Source: Streptomyces sp. WM4235
GTDB lineage: Bacteria; Actinomycetota; Actinomycetes; Streptomycetales; Streptomycetaceae
Length of the DNA stretch: 64,000 bases
NCBI RefSeq assembly: GCF_001279725.1
Contig: NZ_LGDE01000415.1
Coordinates: 1-64,000, forward strand
Reading direction: 5' to 3'
In this document: positions 1 through 8,620 of the stretch, in pieces
How the letters are laid out: each line of letters opens with the position of its first letter
Position numbering within the stretch: the stretch's first letter is position 1
Program-made: the position numbers and the translations under genes
The notes under the pieces: model-generated
Database searches by the model: none
What the model saw: only the letters and a program-made list of their open reading frames with translations
Told to the model about the DNA's origin: nothing

Positions 1-44
1 GGGGGGGGGTGGGCGGGGCCCGGCCGGAGGGAGATGGTTCGGGG

Positions 45-63
45 GGACGGCCGCGGGCCGTCC
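45..63. terminator. candidate terminator downstream of tdh
   Basis: An 8-bp perfect inverted repeat (GGACGGCC at 45-52, GGCCGTCC at 56-63) with a 3-nt loop lies 17 nt beyond the tdh stop codon. There is no T-tract, which is usual for Streptomyces. If it works, tdh is the last gene of its transcript; a partner kbl gene is not visible in the 80 bases left of tdh. Confidence 0.4.
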
Positions 64-80
64 GGGGTCGGGCGGGGGGG

Positions 81-1109
81 CTACGCCGTCCAGTCGAGGA
101 TGATCTTGCCGCTGCGGGCGGTGGACGCCTCGTCGAAGGCGGCCTCGAAGTCGGTGTGCGCGTACCGGCCGGTGATGACGGGGCTGAGGTCGAGCCCGCC
201 TTCCAGCAGCACGGTCATCGCGTACCAGGTCTCGAACATCTCGCGGCCGTAGATGCCCTTGATGGTGATCATCGAGGTGACGACCTTCGCCCAGTCGACG
301 GGGAAGTCCTGGGCGGGCAGGCCCAGCATCGCGATCCGGCCGCCGTGCGTCATGTTGGCGATCATGTCCTGCATGGCCTCGCCGCGCCCGGACATCTCCA
401 GGCCGATGTCGAAGCCCTCGCGCAGTCCGAGCGTGGCCTGCGCGTCCGCGATCGTCGACTCGCGGACGTCCACCGCGAGCGTGGCGCCGGCCTTGCGGGC
501 GATCTCCAGACGCTCGGGGCTGACGTCGGTGATGACGACGTTGCGGGCGCCGGCGTGCCGGGCCACGGCCGCCGCCATGATGCCGATGGGACCGGCGCCG
601 GTGATCAGCACGTCCTCGCCGACGAGCGGGAAGGACAGCGCGGTGTGCACGGCGTTGCCGAAGGGGTCGAAGATGGCCGCCACGTCGAGGTCGACCTTGG
701 TGCGGTGCACCCACACGTTCTGCGCGGGCAGGACGACGTACTCGGCGAACGCGCCGTCGCGTCCGACGCCGAGGCCGATCGTGCTGCGGCACAGGTGGCG
801 GCGCCCGGCCAGACAGTTGCGGCACTTCCCGCACACCAGGTGGCCCTCGCCGCTGACCAGCGCGCCGATCTCGATGTCCCGCACGTCGGCGCCCAGCGCC
901 GCGACCTCTCCCACGAACTCGTGGCCGAGCACGAGAGGGGTCTTGACCGCGCCCTGCGCCCAACCGTCCCAGGCCCGGATGTGCAGGTCGGTGCCGCAGA
1001 TGCCGGTGCGGAGCACCTTGATGAGCACGTCGCCGGGGCCGTACTCGGGCTCGGGGACGTCCATGAGCCACAGCCCGGGCTCGGCCTTGTGCTTGACGAG
1101 TGCCTTCAT
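81..1109 (-). CDS. tdh: L-threonine 3-dehydrogenase
   Basis: Zinc-dependent medium-chain dehydrogenase that oxidises L-threonine to 2-amino-3-ketobutyrate with NAD+, in the cytoplasm. The protein is 342 aa, the family's usual length. The N-terminal GroES-like fold shows the catalytic zinc Cys in [10 protein letters not shown] (Cys38, the same position as in the E. coli enzyme), followed by the GHEFVGEV motif and a structural zinc lobe with closely spaced cysteines (CGKCRNC, then C). The Rossmann part has [18 protein letters not shown] start at the ATG at 1109 (MKALVKHK) because homologs begin there; an in-frame ATG six codons upstream is less likely. Its usual partner, 2-amino-3-ketobutyrate CoA ligase (kbl), is not in the window and could lie just left of it. 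Confidence 0.93.
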   Translation of the reverse strand: MKALVKHKAEPGLWLMDVPEPEYGPGDVLIKVLRTGICGTDLHIRAWDGWAQGAVKTPLVLGHEFVGEVAALGADVRDIEIGALVSGEGHLVCGKCRNCLAGRRHLCRSTIGLGVGRDGAFAEYVVLPAQNVWVHRTKVDLDVAAIFDPFGNAVHTALSFPLVGEDVLITGAGPIGIMAAAVARHAGARNVVITDVSPERLEIARKAGATLAVDVRESTIADAQATLGLREGFDIGLEMSGRGEAMQDMIANMTHGGRIAMLGLPAQDFPVDWAKVVTSMITIKGIYGREMFETWYAMTVLLEGGLDLSPVITGRYAHTDFEAAFDEASTARSGKIILDWTA

Positions 1110-1323
1110 GAACGTGGCTCCAGGCATGCGGAGGGGAGCACCTCGGGGCGTGCGGGCCCGTGTGGTGTCTGACGTGCACCAATGTGCCGAGCGCGGTGGT
1201 GATCGGTCCATCGAGACTTTCTTAAGCGGGCCGACAGCGCAGCTTCACGCCTATGCTCCTCACCTGATGGGGCAGGGCCGGCGCGGGCAGCGCCGGGGGC
1301 GGGGAAAAGGGGAGGTGAGGGGC

Positions 1324-2232
1324 GTGCCGAGTCTGCGCAGCAAGGCGTTGTCGGTGGCGCTGATCGCGGTGGGGCGTCGAAGACGGTACGCCGGTGCCGA
1401 GGCCGTGCGGGCCCGGGTGGCGGAGTCCGCCAGGAGGCCCGCGTCGCATCTGCCGCCGCGTTCACTGGGCCGGGTCGCCGAGGTCTCGCGGGCCTTCGTC
1501 GGGGCCTGGCCTGTGTACGACGTCTCGCCGCGGGGCGTCGAGCCCGCGGCGCGGGTGTTGTACGTCCACGGTGGCGCCTACGTGGGCGAGTTGCTCCGGC
1601 CCCACTGGTCGTTGGTCCGCACCCTGGTCACGCGGGCGAGGGCCCGGGTGGTCGTGCCGGCGTACATCCTGGCCCCGCGCGGGACCGCCGACCGGACCGT
1701 TCCAGTGGCCGCCGACCTGCTCAGCGGGTTGATCGAGAGCGGCGGTGAGGGCGGGACGGTGCTGATCGGGGACTGTGCGGGCGCCGGGATCGCCCTGGCC
1801 GCCGCGCAGCGCCTGCGGGAGCGCACGGGGGCGCAGCCGTCCCGGATCGTCCTGGTCTCGCCCTGGCTGGACCTGAGCGTGAGCCATCCCGGTCAGGCGG
1901 CCGCGGAGCCGGGCGATCCGCTGCTGAGGCGGGCGGGACTGATCGAGGCCGGGCGCCTGTACGCCGGTACGCTCGCCGCCGACGATCCGAGGGTCAGCCC
2001 GCTGCGCGGCGACCTCGCGGGGCTGGCACCCCTGACGGTGTTCACCGGGACCCGGGACCTGCTGGGCACCGACAGCCACGAGTTGCTCCGTCGGGCGCGG
2101 GACGCCGGCGTCGAGGTGGAGTTCCACGAGGCCGCGGGCCAGTCGCACGGCTACCCCTTCCAACCGGTGCCGGAGGGCAGGGCCGCCCGCGAGCGGATCG
2201 TGGCGCTGACCCGGGCGGTCGCCACGCGGTGA
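1324..2232 (+). CDS. alpha/beta hydrolase, HSL (hormone-sensitive lipase) type, Cys nucleophile
   Basis: A 302-aa alpha/beta hydrolase of the HSL/esterase family, predicted to cleave small esters. It has the family oxyanion motif HGG (YVHGGAYVGE). The nucleophile elbow reads GDCAGAG: the usual GDSAGG serine is replaced by Cys151 (TGT at 1774). The other triad members are present: Asp245 (GTRDLLGTD) and His275 (QSHGYPF). The GTG at 1324 is preceded by GGGGAGG and gives the family length; an ATG at 1267 in the same frame is an alternative. Monocistronic, with tdh diverging on its left. The Ser-to-Cys change could mean altered chemistry, reduced activity or a non-enzymatic role; the sequence cannot decide. 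Confidence 0.82.
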   Translation: MPSLRSKALSVALIAVGRRRRYAGAEAVRARVAESARRPASHLPPRSLGRVAEVSRAFVGAWPVYDVSPRGVEPAARVLYVHGGAYVGELLRPHWSLVRTLVTRARARVVVPAYILAPRGTADRTVPVAADLLSGLIESGGEGGTVLIGDCAGAGIALAAAQRLRERTGAQPSRIVLVSPWLDLSVSHPGQAAAEPGDPLLRRAGLIEAGRLYAGTLAADDPRVSPLRGDLAGLAPLTVFTGTRDLLGTDSHELLRRARDAGVEVEFHEAAGQSHGYPFQPVPEGRAARERIVALTRAVATR

Positions 2233-2301
2233 CGTGCCGGGCGGTGGGGGCGTACGGGGCGCGGGAGACGCCCGGGGCAGGTCTCGCACCGCCGGACGCC
2301 C

Positions 2302-3018
2302 TCAGGCCACGCAGGTCATCAGCGAGCTGACCGGCCTGGCCCGGTACGACGCCCAGAAGGCCTCGTCGCGCTCGGCGCAGGGGGGTGGGGTCCGCGCCGG
2401 CTGCCATCCCGCGGTGGTGAACCCGGCCTCGACGGCCGCCTCCGCGAAGTCGGCGTGCGCCCACTCGCGGAACTCGACGTGCACCGGGGGCTCGGTGAGG
2501 AACTGGGCCCGCACCAGGGGCGCGTCCCCGTCGGGGTCGCGTGCCAGGAGGCGGAGCCCGAACGGGGACCAGTCCACGCGCGGGAAGGCCCCGGCGTTCG
2601 GGACGATGGCCAGCAGCCGGCCGCCGGGCCGCAGGTTGGCTCGGATGGACCGGAACATCGAGTGCAGGGCGTGCCGGTCGGGTGCGTGGTTGAACAGGTA
2701 GAGGGCCGTGGCCAGGTCGAAGGGGCCCAACTGCGGCATCGCGGCGGTTTCGGCGACGACGTACTCGATGGGCCCGGCCGGGCCGTCGTGGCGGGTCTCG
2801 CGGGCCCGTCGGATGCGTTCCGGGCAGTTGTCCACGCCCACGGTCCGCCGGGCCCCGCCGCTCGCGAGGAGTCGGGTGGTGCCGCCGTGTCCGCAGGCGA
2901 GGTCGAGGGTGTCGAGCCCGTGGACCCCGCCGAGGGCGTCCAGGGCGGTGCGCAGGGTGAAGGCGTCGGCCGCCGAGAAGGCGGTGGGGGGTGTCGGGCT
3001 GTCGTCCTGCTGTCGCAT
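2302..3018 (-). CDS. class I SAM-dependent methyltransferase
   Basis: A 238-aa class I methyltransferase. Motif I is LDLACGHGGTTRLLA (about residues 38-52), the acidic residue ending strand 2 is in VGVDNCPE, motif II/III is FDLATALYLFNHAP and post-motif III is LRPGGRLLAIVPN. The C-terminal third is a cap with no recognisable substrate signature, so the methyl acceptor is unknown. The ATG at 3018 is the only good start. It converges with the hydrolase on its left and is separated by 153 nt from the LysR gene transcribed in the same direction on its right, so it is probably transcribed alone. Confidence 0.85.
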   Translation of the reverse strand: MRQQDDSPTPPTAFSAADAFTLRTALDALGGVHGLDTLDLACGHGGTTRLLASGGARRTVGVDNCPERIRRARETRHDGPAGPIEYVVAETAAMPQLGPFDLATALYLFNHAPDRHALHSMFRSIRANLRPGGRLLAIVPNAGAFPRVDWSPFGLRLLARDPDGDAPLVRAQFLTEPPVHVEFREWAHADFAEAAVEAGFTTAGWQPARTPPPCAERDEAFWASYRARPVSSLMTCVA

Positions 3019-3171
3019 GTCCGCAAGCCTTCCCGGAGCGGGCCGGGGAAGGATGCCGTACGCGGGTGCGTCCCTCGGACGGGGTTTCGGGTCGGTCCGT
3101 ACGGCGTACGGGGCTCGACGCCACGCCCCGCCGGGGGCGGGACCGTCGAACTCCCGCTTGCGGCGGGTACG

Positions 3172-4122
3172 TCAGGCCGCCGGGCCCGGGTCGCCGGCGG
3201 CCGTCCGGGTGCCTGCCTCCCGCGAGGTGATCAGGTCGCGGGCACGGTCGCGCAGCCAGGTGTGCGCCGGGTCGGCGTCGTGGCGGGCGTGCCAGGCCAT
3301 GCCGAACGGCAGCGTCGGCAGCTCCAGCGGCACCGGGAAGGTCTCCAGGCCCATCCCGTGGGCCAGCGGCGCGCCCTGCGTGGTGATCAGTCCGACCAGA
3401 TCGGTGTCGCGGAGCACGAAGAGGGAGGCGGGGTAGGTGCCCATGCTGCCCCGTACCCGCCGGGTGAGGCCCTGTTCGGCGAGGGCGGCGTCCACGGGCC
3501 CCTGGAGCCGGCCCCGGCGCGAGACGATCAGGTGTTCGGCGGCGGCGAAGCGGCGTGCGGTCATCCGGCCGCGGAGCAGGGGGTGGCCCGCGCGGACGAC
3601 CCCCACCATCCGCTCGTCGGCGAGGTGTTCGACGCGGACCTCGGGGGCCCGGCTGTCGATGACGGTGAGCTCCAGGTCCGCGACGCCCTCCCGCAGTGCC
3701 GGCACGTCGACGTGGCTCTCGGAGAGGAACCGGAGCCGTACTCCCGGTGCCTCGCTCGTCACCCGGGAGAAGAGGGCCGCGCCCGACACGGCCGTGAAGG
3801 CGTCGTTCGCGAGGATGGTGAAGGTGCGGGTCAGGGTCGCCGGATCGACCTGGCCACCGGAGAGGAAGAGCGCGCGGGCCCGTTCCACGACGGCCCGCAC
3901 CTCGCCGTGGACGGCGAGGGCGTGCGGGGTGGGCACCATGTTCCGTCCGGCGCGGACCAGGACCGGATCGCCGAGGGCCTTGCGGATGCGGCCGAGGGTG
4001 CGGCTCATGGCCGGCTCGGACAGGTGCAGGCGGGCCGCCGCGCGGGACACGCTCGACTCCTCCAGCAGGACGTCCAGGGCCACGAGCAGGTTCAGGTCCA
4101 TCCCGGATTGCGTCACACGCAT
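3172..4122 (-). CDS. LysR family transcriptional regulator
   Basis: A 316-aa LysR-type regulator. The N-terminal winged HTH covers residues 6-66 (LNLLVALDVLLEESSVSRAA, then the recognition helix region around LSEPAMSRTLGRIRKALGD), followed by the linker helix and a two-lobed periplasmic-binding-like effector domain ending with a short Ala/Gly-rich tail. The start at 4122 has AAGGGA just upstream; ATG at 4101 is the alternative. It diverges from an MFS efflux gene 139 nt away, the standard arrangement in which a LysR protein controls the divergent transporter and itself. A T-N11-A candidate operator lies in the intergenic region. Confidence 0.9.
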   Translation of the reverse strand: MRVTQSGMDLNLLVALDVLLEESSVSRAAARLHLSEPAMSRTLGRIRKALGDPVLVRAGRNMVPTPHALAVHGEVRAVVERARALFLSGGQVDPATLTRTFTILANDAFTAVSGAALFSRVTSEAPGVRLRFLSESHVDVPALREGVADLELTVIDSRAPEVRVEHLADERMVGVVRAGHPLLRGRMTARRFAAAEHLIVSRRGRLQGPVDAALAEQGLTRRVRGSMGTYPASLFVLRDTDLVGLITTQGAPLAHGMGLETFPVPLELPTLPFGMAWHARHDADPAHTWLRDRARDLITSREAGTRTAAGDPGPAA

Positions 4123-4130
4123 CGATCCCT

Positions 4131-4143
4131 TGCACACATTGCA
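4131..4143. promoter_or_regulatory. candidate LysR operator (T-N11-A)
   Basis: TGCACACATTGCA fits the LysR T-N11-A rule exactly: TGCA, five bases, TGCA. It lies just upstream of the chosen LysR start and in the region shared with the divergent MFS gene. The match is short and unverified. Confidence 0.4.
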
Positions 4144-4261
4144 CTGGAAAGCAGGTCACGCCCAGCCTACGGTGAGCGGGGCGGCCGATCCGGCCCCCCT
4201 TCAGGGCGGCCGGACCGCCCGAGCAGCACCCACCCCGCACCGACCGACTCCAGGAGGAGCC

Positions 4262-5686
4262 GTGCTCCGCCATGCCCAGAAGCCGTCCCGGGCCGCAGCC
4301 GCCCCCGCCCTCACCCGCCCCGCCCTGCTCGTCCTGTGCGCCTGTGTGCTCGTCGCCCAGGGCATGGTCGCCGCCGTGAACCTGCTGATCCCGCAGCTCG
4401 CCGCCTCCGCCCTGCGTCCGACCCCCGACCAACTGCTGTGGGCGGTGGACGCGTACGTCATCGTCTTCGCGGCGCTGCTGATCCCGGCGGGAGCCCTCGG
4501 CGACCGCCACGGCCGCAAGGGGGCCCTGCTCGCCGGACTCGGCCTGTTCGCCGCGGGCGGGGCGCTGAGCGCGCTCGCGGGGGATCCGGTCGTACTGATC
4601 GCCGGGCGCGGTCTGTGCGGGGCGGGCGCGGCGCTGATCATGCCGGCCACCATGTCGGTCCTGGTGCACCTGAGCCCGCCCGAGCAGCGTGGCCGGGCCC
4701 TGGCCACCTGGACGCTGTCCGCGGGCCTCGGGGGCCTGGCGGGCAACGTCGGAGGTGGTCTCGCGGGCGAGTTCCTGACCTGGCGGGCCCTGTTCTGGGC
4801 CGTGGTCCCGCTCGCCGCGCTGCTCGCGCTCGCGGTGGCCCGCACGGTCCCGCGCACGCCCTCCCGTCCGGACGCGTCCGTCGACCCCGTCGGGGCGCTG
4901 CTGCTGGCCGGGGCCCTGTTCGGGGTGGTCTACGGGATCATCGAGGGGCCCGGGCACGGGTGGGCGTCGGCGCGGGTCCTGTCGGCGTTCGGTGCGGGGG
5001 CGGGGCTGCTGGCGGCCTTCACCGGGCACGCGTTGCGCGGCGCGCACCCGCTGCTGGACCCGCGGATCTTCGCGTCGCGCAAGCTGCGGGCCGGGACGCT
5101 GGGGATCGGGGCGGCGTTCTTCGGGCTGTTCGCGCTGTTCTTCGTGAACGCCCAGTACCTCCAGTACGCGAAGGGCTTCTCCCCCGCGGTCACCGGCCTG
5201 GCGATCGTCCCGCTGACCGTGGGCATGGCGCTGGTCCCCCGGCTGGGTGCGCGACTCCAGGAGCGCACCGGGCCCCGGCTGCCGGTCGGCGTCGGGTTGG
5301 GCCTGATCGGGGCGGGGCTGCTGCTGGTGTCCACCGCCGACGCGGACACCCCGTACGCCGTGTACGCGCTCCACCTGCTGGTGCTGTCGGTCGGTACGGG
5401 GCTGTGCGCGCCCTCGCTGACCCTGACGGTGGTCGCGGAGCTGCCCGCGCACCAGGCCGGGCTGGGGTCCGGTCTGAACACGGCGGCCCGGGAGATCGGC
5501 GCGGCCCTGGGCGTGGCGGTGGTGGGCACCGTGTCGGCCTCCCGTTTCCACGGCGATCCGCGCGACCCCGCGCAGGTGGTCGCCTTCACCGAGGCCATGG
5601 GCGTCGCGCTGCGGACCGTGTCCGTGGTCCTGCTGATCGCGGCGGTCGCGGTGGTGGCCGGGTACCGGGAGCGGACGCGCGGATGA
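4262..5686 (+). CDS. MFS efflux transporter, DHA2 (14-TM) family
   Basis: A 474-aa membrane protein of the drug:H+ antiporter-2 family, predicted to export a small molecule in exchange for protons. About 14 hydrophobic segments can be read. Motif A lies between TM2 and TM3 (GALGDRHGRKGALLAGL) and the motif C-like glycine-rich stretch is in TM5 (WTLSAGLGGLAGNVGGGLAG). The GTG at 4262 has a strong AGGAGG 5 nt upstream, which decides the start over the longer upstream reading frame. Divergent from the LysR gene, its likely regulator. The substrate is unknown; neighbours give no biosynthetic context. Confidence 0.9.
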   Translation: MLRHAQKPSRAAAAPALTRPALLVLCACVLVAQGMVAAVNLLIPQLAASALRPTPDQLLWAVDAYVIVFAALLIPAGALGDRHGRKGALLAGLGLFAAGGALSALAGDPVVLIAGRGLCGAGAALIMPATMSVLVHLSPPEQRGRALATWTLSAGLGGLAGNVGGGLAGEFLTWRALFWAVVPLAALLALAVARTVPRTPSRPDASVDPVGALLLAGALFGVVYGIIEGPGHGWASARVLSAFGAGAGLLAAFTGHALRGAHPLLDPRIFASRKLRAGTLGIGAAFFGLFALFFVNAQYLQYAKGFSPAVTGLAIVPLTVGMALVPRLGARLQERTGPRLPVGVGLGLIGAGLLLVSTADADTPYAVYALHLLVLSVGTGLCAPSLTLTVVAELPAHQAGLGSGLNTAAREIGAALGVAVVGTVSASRFHGDPRDPAQVVAFTEAMGVALRTVSVVLLIAAVAVVAGYRERTRG

Positions 5687-5735
5687 CCCCGCCGACGGGT
5701 GTGCGGGGGCGCGGGCGCGGGCGCATGCTGGCTGT

Positions 5736-7874
5736 GTGACGGCCGGACCGGACAGTGGCACCCCCGCCACCGACGCCACGGCCCGGGTGCTCGCGCGGGC
5801 GGCCGTGAAGGCCATGGAGGCCGTCGGTGGGTACGCGGGTGGTGTCTACCTGCGCTCCGGCACGGAGGGCAGGCTGCGCATGGCGGCGGTCAGCGGGCTG
5901 CCCGTGCGGTTGTTCCGGCCGTGGTGGCGGATGCACGTGAACAGGCCGTACCCGGTCGCGGAGGCCTACCGGTCCGGGCAGGCCGTCCACCTGTTTGACG
6001 CCGAGTCGGCGATGCGGCGCTTCCCCCAGCTGATGGCCGGGCTGCCGTACCCCTTCGCCTCGCTGTACGAGCCGGTGACCACCGGCGACGGCGAGCGGTT
6101 CGGGGTGTTGCTGGTGCTGCGCCCGGCGACCCCCGGCGTGCCGGTCGACGCCGCCGATCGGAGGCGACTGCGGCAGACCGCGGACCGGCTCGCGAAGGAA
6201 CTGGCCGCGCTCGCGGCGACCGGTGCACGGGTGGTGTGGGACGACGATCCCGTGTCCGTGCCGGGGCCCTCGGCGACCGACGACGCCCGGGAGGCCCTGG
6301 ACCGGCTCACCCAGGCGGTGCTCTCGACGGACCGACAGGGCCGGATCGTCACCTTCAACCCGGCCGCCCGGACCATGCTCGGCATCGACGACGCCTCGCA
6401 CGGGAAGGTGCTGTGGGAGGCCCTCCCCTGGCTCGGGCATCCGGCGTACGAGGACCACTTCCGGGCCGTGTTCCTGGCCTCGGACCCCGTGTACTTCCCG
6501 GCACGGCGCGGCCCCCATCCGTCCGGGGAGTGGCTCGCGGTCGGACTCCATCCCGGGCTCGGCGGGGTGACCGTGACGATCGGCGCCGCGGAACCACCCG
6601 CCTACGCGCCCGGGTCCGTACAGCACCCCGGCGCCGGTCTGGCCGGTTCTCCCGCCGACCGGGCGTCCGCGCTGTACCGGCCGGTCGCCCTGGCCATCGC
6701 GCTGACCGAGGCGATGACGGCCCGACAGGTCTCGGCGGTGGTCACCGAGGAGTTGCTGCCGGCCTTCGGCGGACGCCAGTTGGCGATCTACCTGCTCAAC
6801 GAACGCCATCTGCACCTGGCTTGGGAGACCGGGTTCCCCCAGGGGTTCCTGGACCGGTTCGACGGGGTCGGGCTGGACGTGCGGCTGCCGGGCGTGGAGA
6901 CGCTGACCACGGGTCGGCCGATGTTCTTCGAGTCCATGCAGCACCTGGCCGCCGCGTACCCGGGGATCCCGCTGGACGCCGACGTGGGTGCCCGCGCCTT
7001 CCTCCCCCTCATCGCCTCCGGTCGGCCGGTGGGCTCCTGCATCCTCGGCTTCGACGTGCCGCGCGGTTTCAGCCCGGAGGAGCGCACGGTGCTCACGGCA
7101 CTGGCCGGGTTGATCGCCCAGGCCCTGGAGCGGGCCCGGCGTTACGACAGCGAGACGACGCTGGCCCGCGGACTCCAGGCGGCGCTGCTGCCGCACCGGC
7201 TGCCGGTGCGCGACCACGTGGTGACGGTCGGCCGGTACCTGCCCGGCACCGCGGGCATGGACGTCGGCGGCGACTGGTACGACGTCGTCGAGACGGGCCC
7301 GGACATGCTGGCCCTGGTCATCGGCGACGTACAGGGCCACGGGGTGGCCGCCGCCGCGACCATGGGTCAACTGCGCAGCGCGGTGCGGGCCTTCGCGTTG
7401 AGCGGCAATGACCCCGAACAGGTGATGCGGGGCACCAACCGGCTGCTGATCGACCTCGACCCGGGCCAGTTCGCCAGTTGCTGTTACGTGTTGATCGACC
7501 TGGCCTCGGGCCGGGCCCGCGCCGTCCGGGCGGGCCACCCGCAGCCGCTGCTGCGCGAACCCGACGGCCACACCTCGGTGTTGGACCTGCCGGGCGGGGT
7601 GGTGCTCGGCATCGACGCGGACGCCGGCTATCCGGTGGCGGAACTGCGGCTCGCGGCGGGCTCGGTGCTGGCCCTGTACACCGACGGGCTGGTGGAGCGG
7701 CCCGGCATCGACATCGACGTGGGCGTGGAGCGGCTGCGGCTCGCGCTGGCCGGCGGCCGGCCGTCCCCGCTGACGGACATGGCCGACCGGCTGGTCCACG
7801 AGGTCGGGAACACCGACGACCGGCCCGACGACATCGCCCTGCTGCTGGCGTCCCGCACGGAGCCGCCCCGCTAG
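5736..7874 (+). CDS. SpoIIE-type PP2C phosphatase with GAF and PAS sensor domains
   Basis: A 712-aa multidomain protein phosphatase. Order: GAF-like domain (about 15-150), PAS (about 190-270, starting LDRLTQAVLSTDRQGRIVTF), a second GAF (about 320-465), then a SpoIIE/PP2C-SIG catalytic domain (about 480-705). Metal-binding aspartates appear in DVGGDWYDV (near 507), IGDVQGHG (near 528), YTDGLVE (near 647) and RPDDIALLL (near 698), so it should be active. Members dephosphorylate anti-anti-sigma factors, but no cognate anti-sigma or STAS gene is nearby and the HATPase domain seen in the other SpoIIE protein of this window is missing. No transmembrane segment; cytosolic. GTG start at 5736. Confidence 0.9.
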   Translation: MTAGPDSGTPATDATARVLARAAVKAMEAVGGYAGGVYLRSGTEGRLRMAAVSGLPVRLFRPWWRMHVNRPYPVAEAYRSGQAVHLFDAESAMRRFPQLMAGLPYPFASLYEPVTTGDGERFGVLLVLRPATPGVPVDAADRRRLRQTADRLAKELAALAATGARVVWDDDPVSVPGPSATDDAREALDRLTQAVLSTDRQGRIVTFNPAARTMLGIDDASHGKVLWEALPWLGHPAYEDHFRAVFLASDPVYFPARRGPHPSGEWLAVGLHPGLGGVTVTIGAAEPPAYAPGSVQHPGAGLAGSPADRASALYRPVALAIALTEAMTARQVSAVVTEELLPAFGGRQLAIYLLNERHLHLAWETGFPQGFLDRFDGVGLDVRLPGVETLTTGRPMFFESMQHLAAAYPGIPLDADVGARAFLPLIASGRPVGSCILGFDVPRGFSPEERTVLTALAGLIAQALERARRYDSETTLARGLQAALLPHRLPVRDHVVTVGRYLPGTAGMDVGGDWYDVVETGPDMLALVIGDVQGHGVAAAATMGQLRSAVRAFALSGNDPEQVMRGTNRLLIDLDPGQFASCCYVLIDLASGRARAVRAGHPQPLLREPDGHTSVLDLPGGVVLGIDADAGYPVAELRLAAGSVLALYTDGLVERPGIDIDVGVERLRLALAGGRPSPLTDMADRLVHEVGNTDDRPDDIALLLASRTEPPR

Positions 7875-7897
7875 ATCCTGTCGTCGGGGGCCGGGGC

Positions 7898-8290
7898 TCA
7901 GGTGCGCAGAGGGCCGGTGGCCGCGAGGGTGAAGGAGTGCCCGGCCGGGTCGCTGAAGAGCCGGGCGTCGCGCGGGCCGTCCTCCACGTCCACGTCCAGG
8001 GGCCGGGCTCCGAGCGACACCGCCTCCCGCTCGGCCTCGTCCAGGTCCTCGGCGGCGACCTGGATCCGCAGGTGTGCCTGTTGGGAGTCCTCGGGGTGCG
8101 GCCAACTCGGCGGCGCGTGACCGAGGTCCCTGCGGATGGCCAGGTGCACGCCGGGGCCTCCGACGACCTCGACCATGTCCAGGCCCACCCCGGCCCGCAC
8201 CTCGGCGCCGAGGAGATCGGCGTAGAAGTGCGCCAGGCCTTCCGGCTCGGCGCAGTCCAGTACGAGAACGCTCGTCTTCTTGACCGTCAT
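7898..8290 (-). CDS. VOC family protein (glyoxalase/bleomycin-resistance fold)
   Basis: A 130-aa protein of the vicinal-oxygen-chelate superfamily with two beta-alpha-beta-beta-beta modules: KTSVLVLDCAEPEGLAHFYADLLG begins the first and HLRIQVAAEDLDEAEREAV the second. The C-terminal DARLFSDPAGHSFTLA is the usual ending of this subgroup. Possible metal ligands (His in VHLAI and in AHLRI) are present, but the activity cannot be predicted; many such proteins are resistance-like or uncharacterised. It converges with the SpoIIE gene 23 nt away. ATG start at 8290. Confidence 0.82.
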   Translation of the reverse strand: MTVKKTSVLVLDCAEPEGLAHFYADLLGAEVRAGVGLDMVEVVGGPGVHLAIRRDLGHAPPSWPHPEDSQQAHLRIQVAAEDLDEAEREAVSLGARPLDVDVEDGPRDARLFSDPAGHSFTLAATGPLRT

Positions 8291-8620
8291 GGGCCGCGCT
8301 TACCCGCAGTAGCCTCCCGTACGCGGGGCTCGGAGCCGTTCTGGTCCCGGATCGGCAAAGCGGAGGAAAATTCGCGACGATCATCCTGCGGTTCCCGCAC
8401 CGCTCGTTCGTTCAACGTTTACGCGGCCTTAACACCGTATCGGGGGCCGGAAGCGGGCGCGTGACGATGGAATCCGCAGGTGAACAGCTCTTGACCTGCG
8501 GATCTCGCAGGGATTGCATGACGGCCCGGGAGCCACCGAACCACCTTGCTCACCACCGCCTCGGAGGCGATACCGCTCCCGCGCTCACTCACCGCATCTG
8601 CCGATCGGAACACCGCACCG
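8291..8620. other. 330-bp intergenic region with inverted repeats
   Basis: Divergent promoter region between the VOC gene and the APC permease. The only structure seen is a pair of overlapping inverted repeats at 8472-8511, described separately. No small ORF with a convincing ribosome-binding site was seen. Confidence 0.5.
8472..8511. promoter_or_regulatory. overlapping inverted repeats upstream of APC permease
   Basis: ATCCGCAGGT (8472-8481) is perfectly complementary to ACCTGCGGAT (8494-8503). A second repeat overlaps it: CCTGCG (8495-8500), 5 nt, CGCAGG (8506-8511). The stretch TTGACCTGCGGATCTCGCAG resembles the palindrome at 63042-63065. It may be an operator; it lies about 110 nt before the permease start. 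Confidence 0.45.

Noticed and set aside
2042..5815. A 1257-codon open frame on the minus strand across the methyltransferase, LysR and MFS genes
   Set aside because: Arg/Pro/Gly-rich shadow of high-GC coding sequence; the real genes in this interval have recognisable motifs and ribosome-binding sites.
5586..8384. Long minus-strand frame opposite the SpoIIE gene
   Set aside because: Low-complexity Arg/Gly/His composition and no conserved motif; it is the antisense shadow of a well-supported phosphatase.
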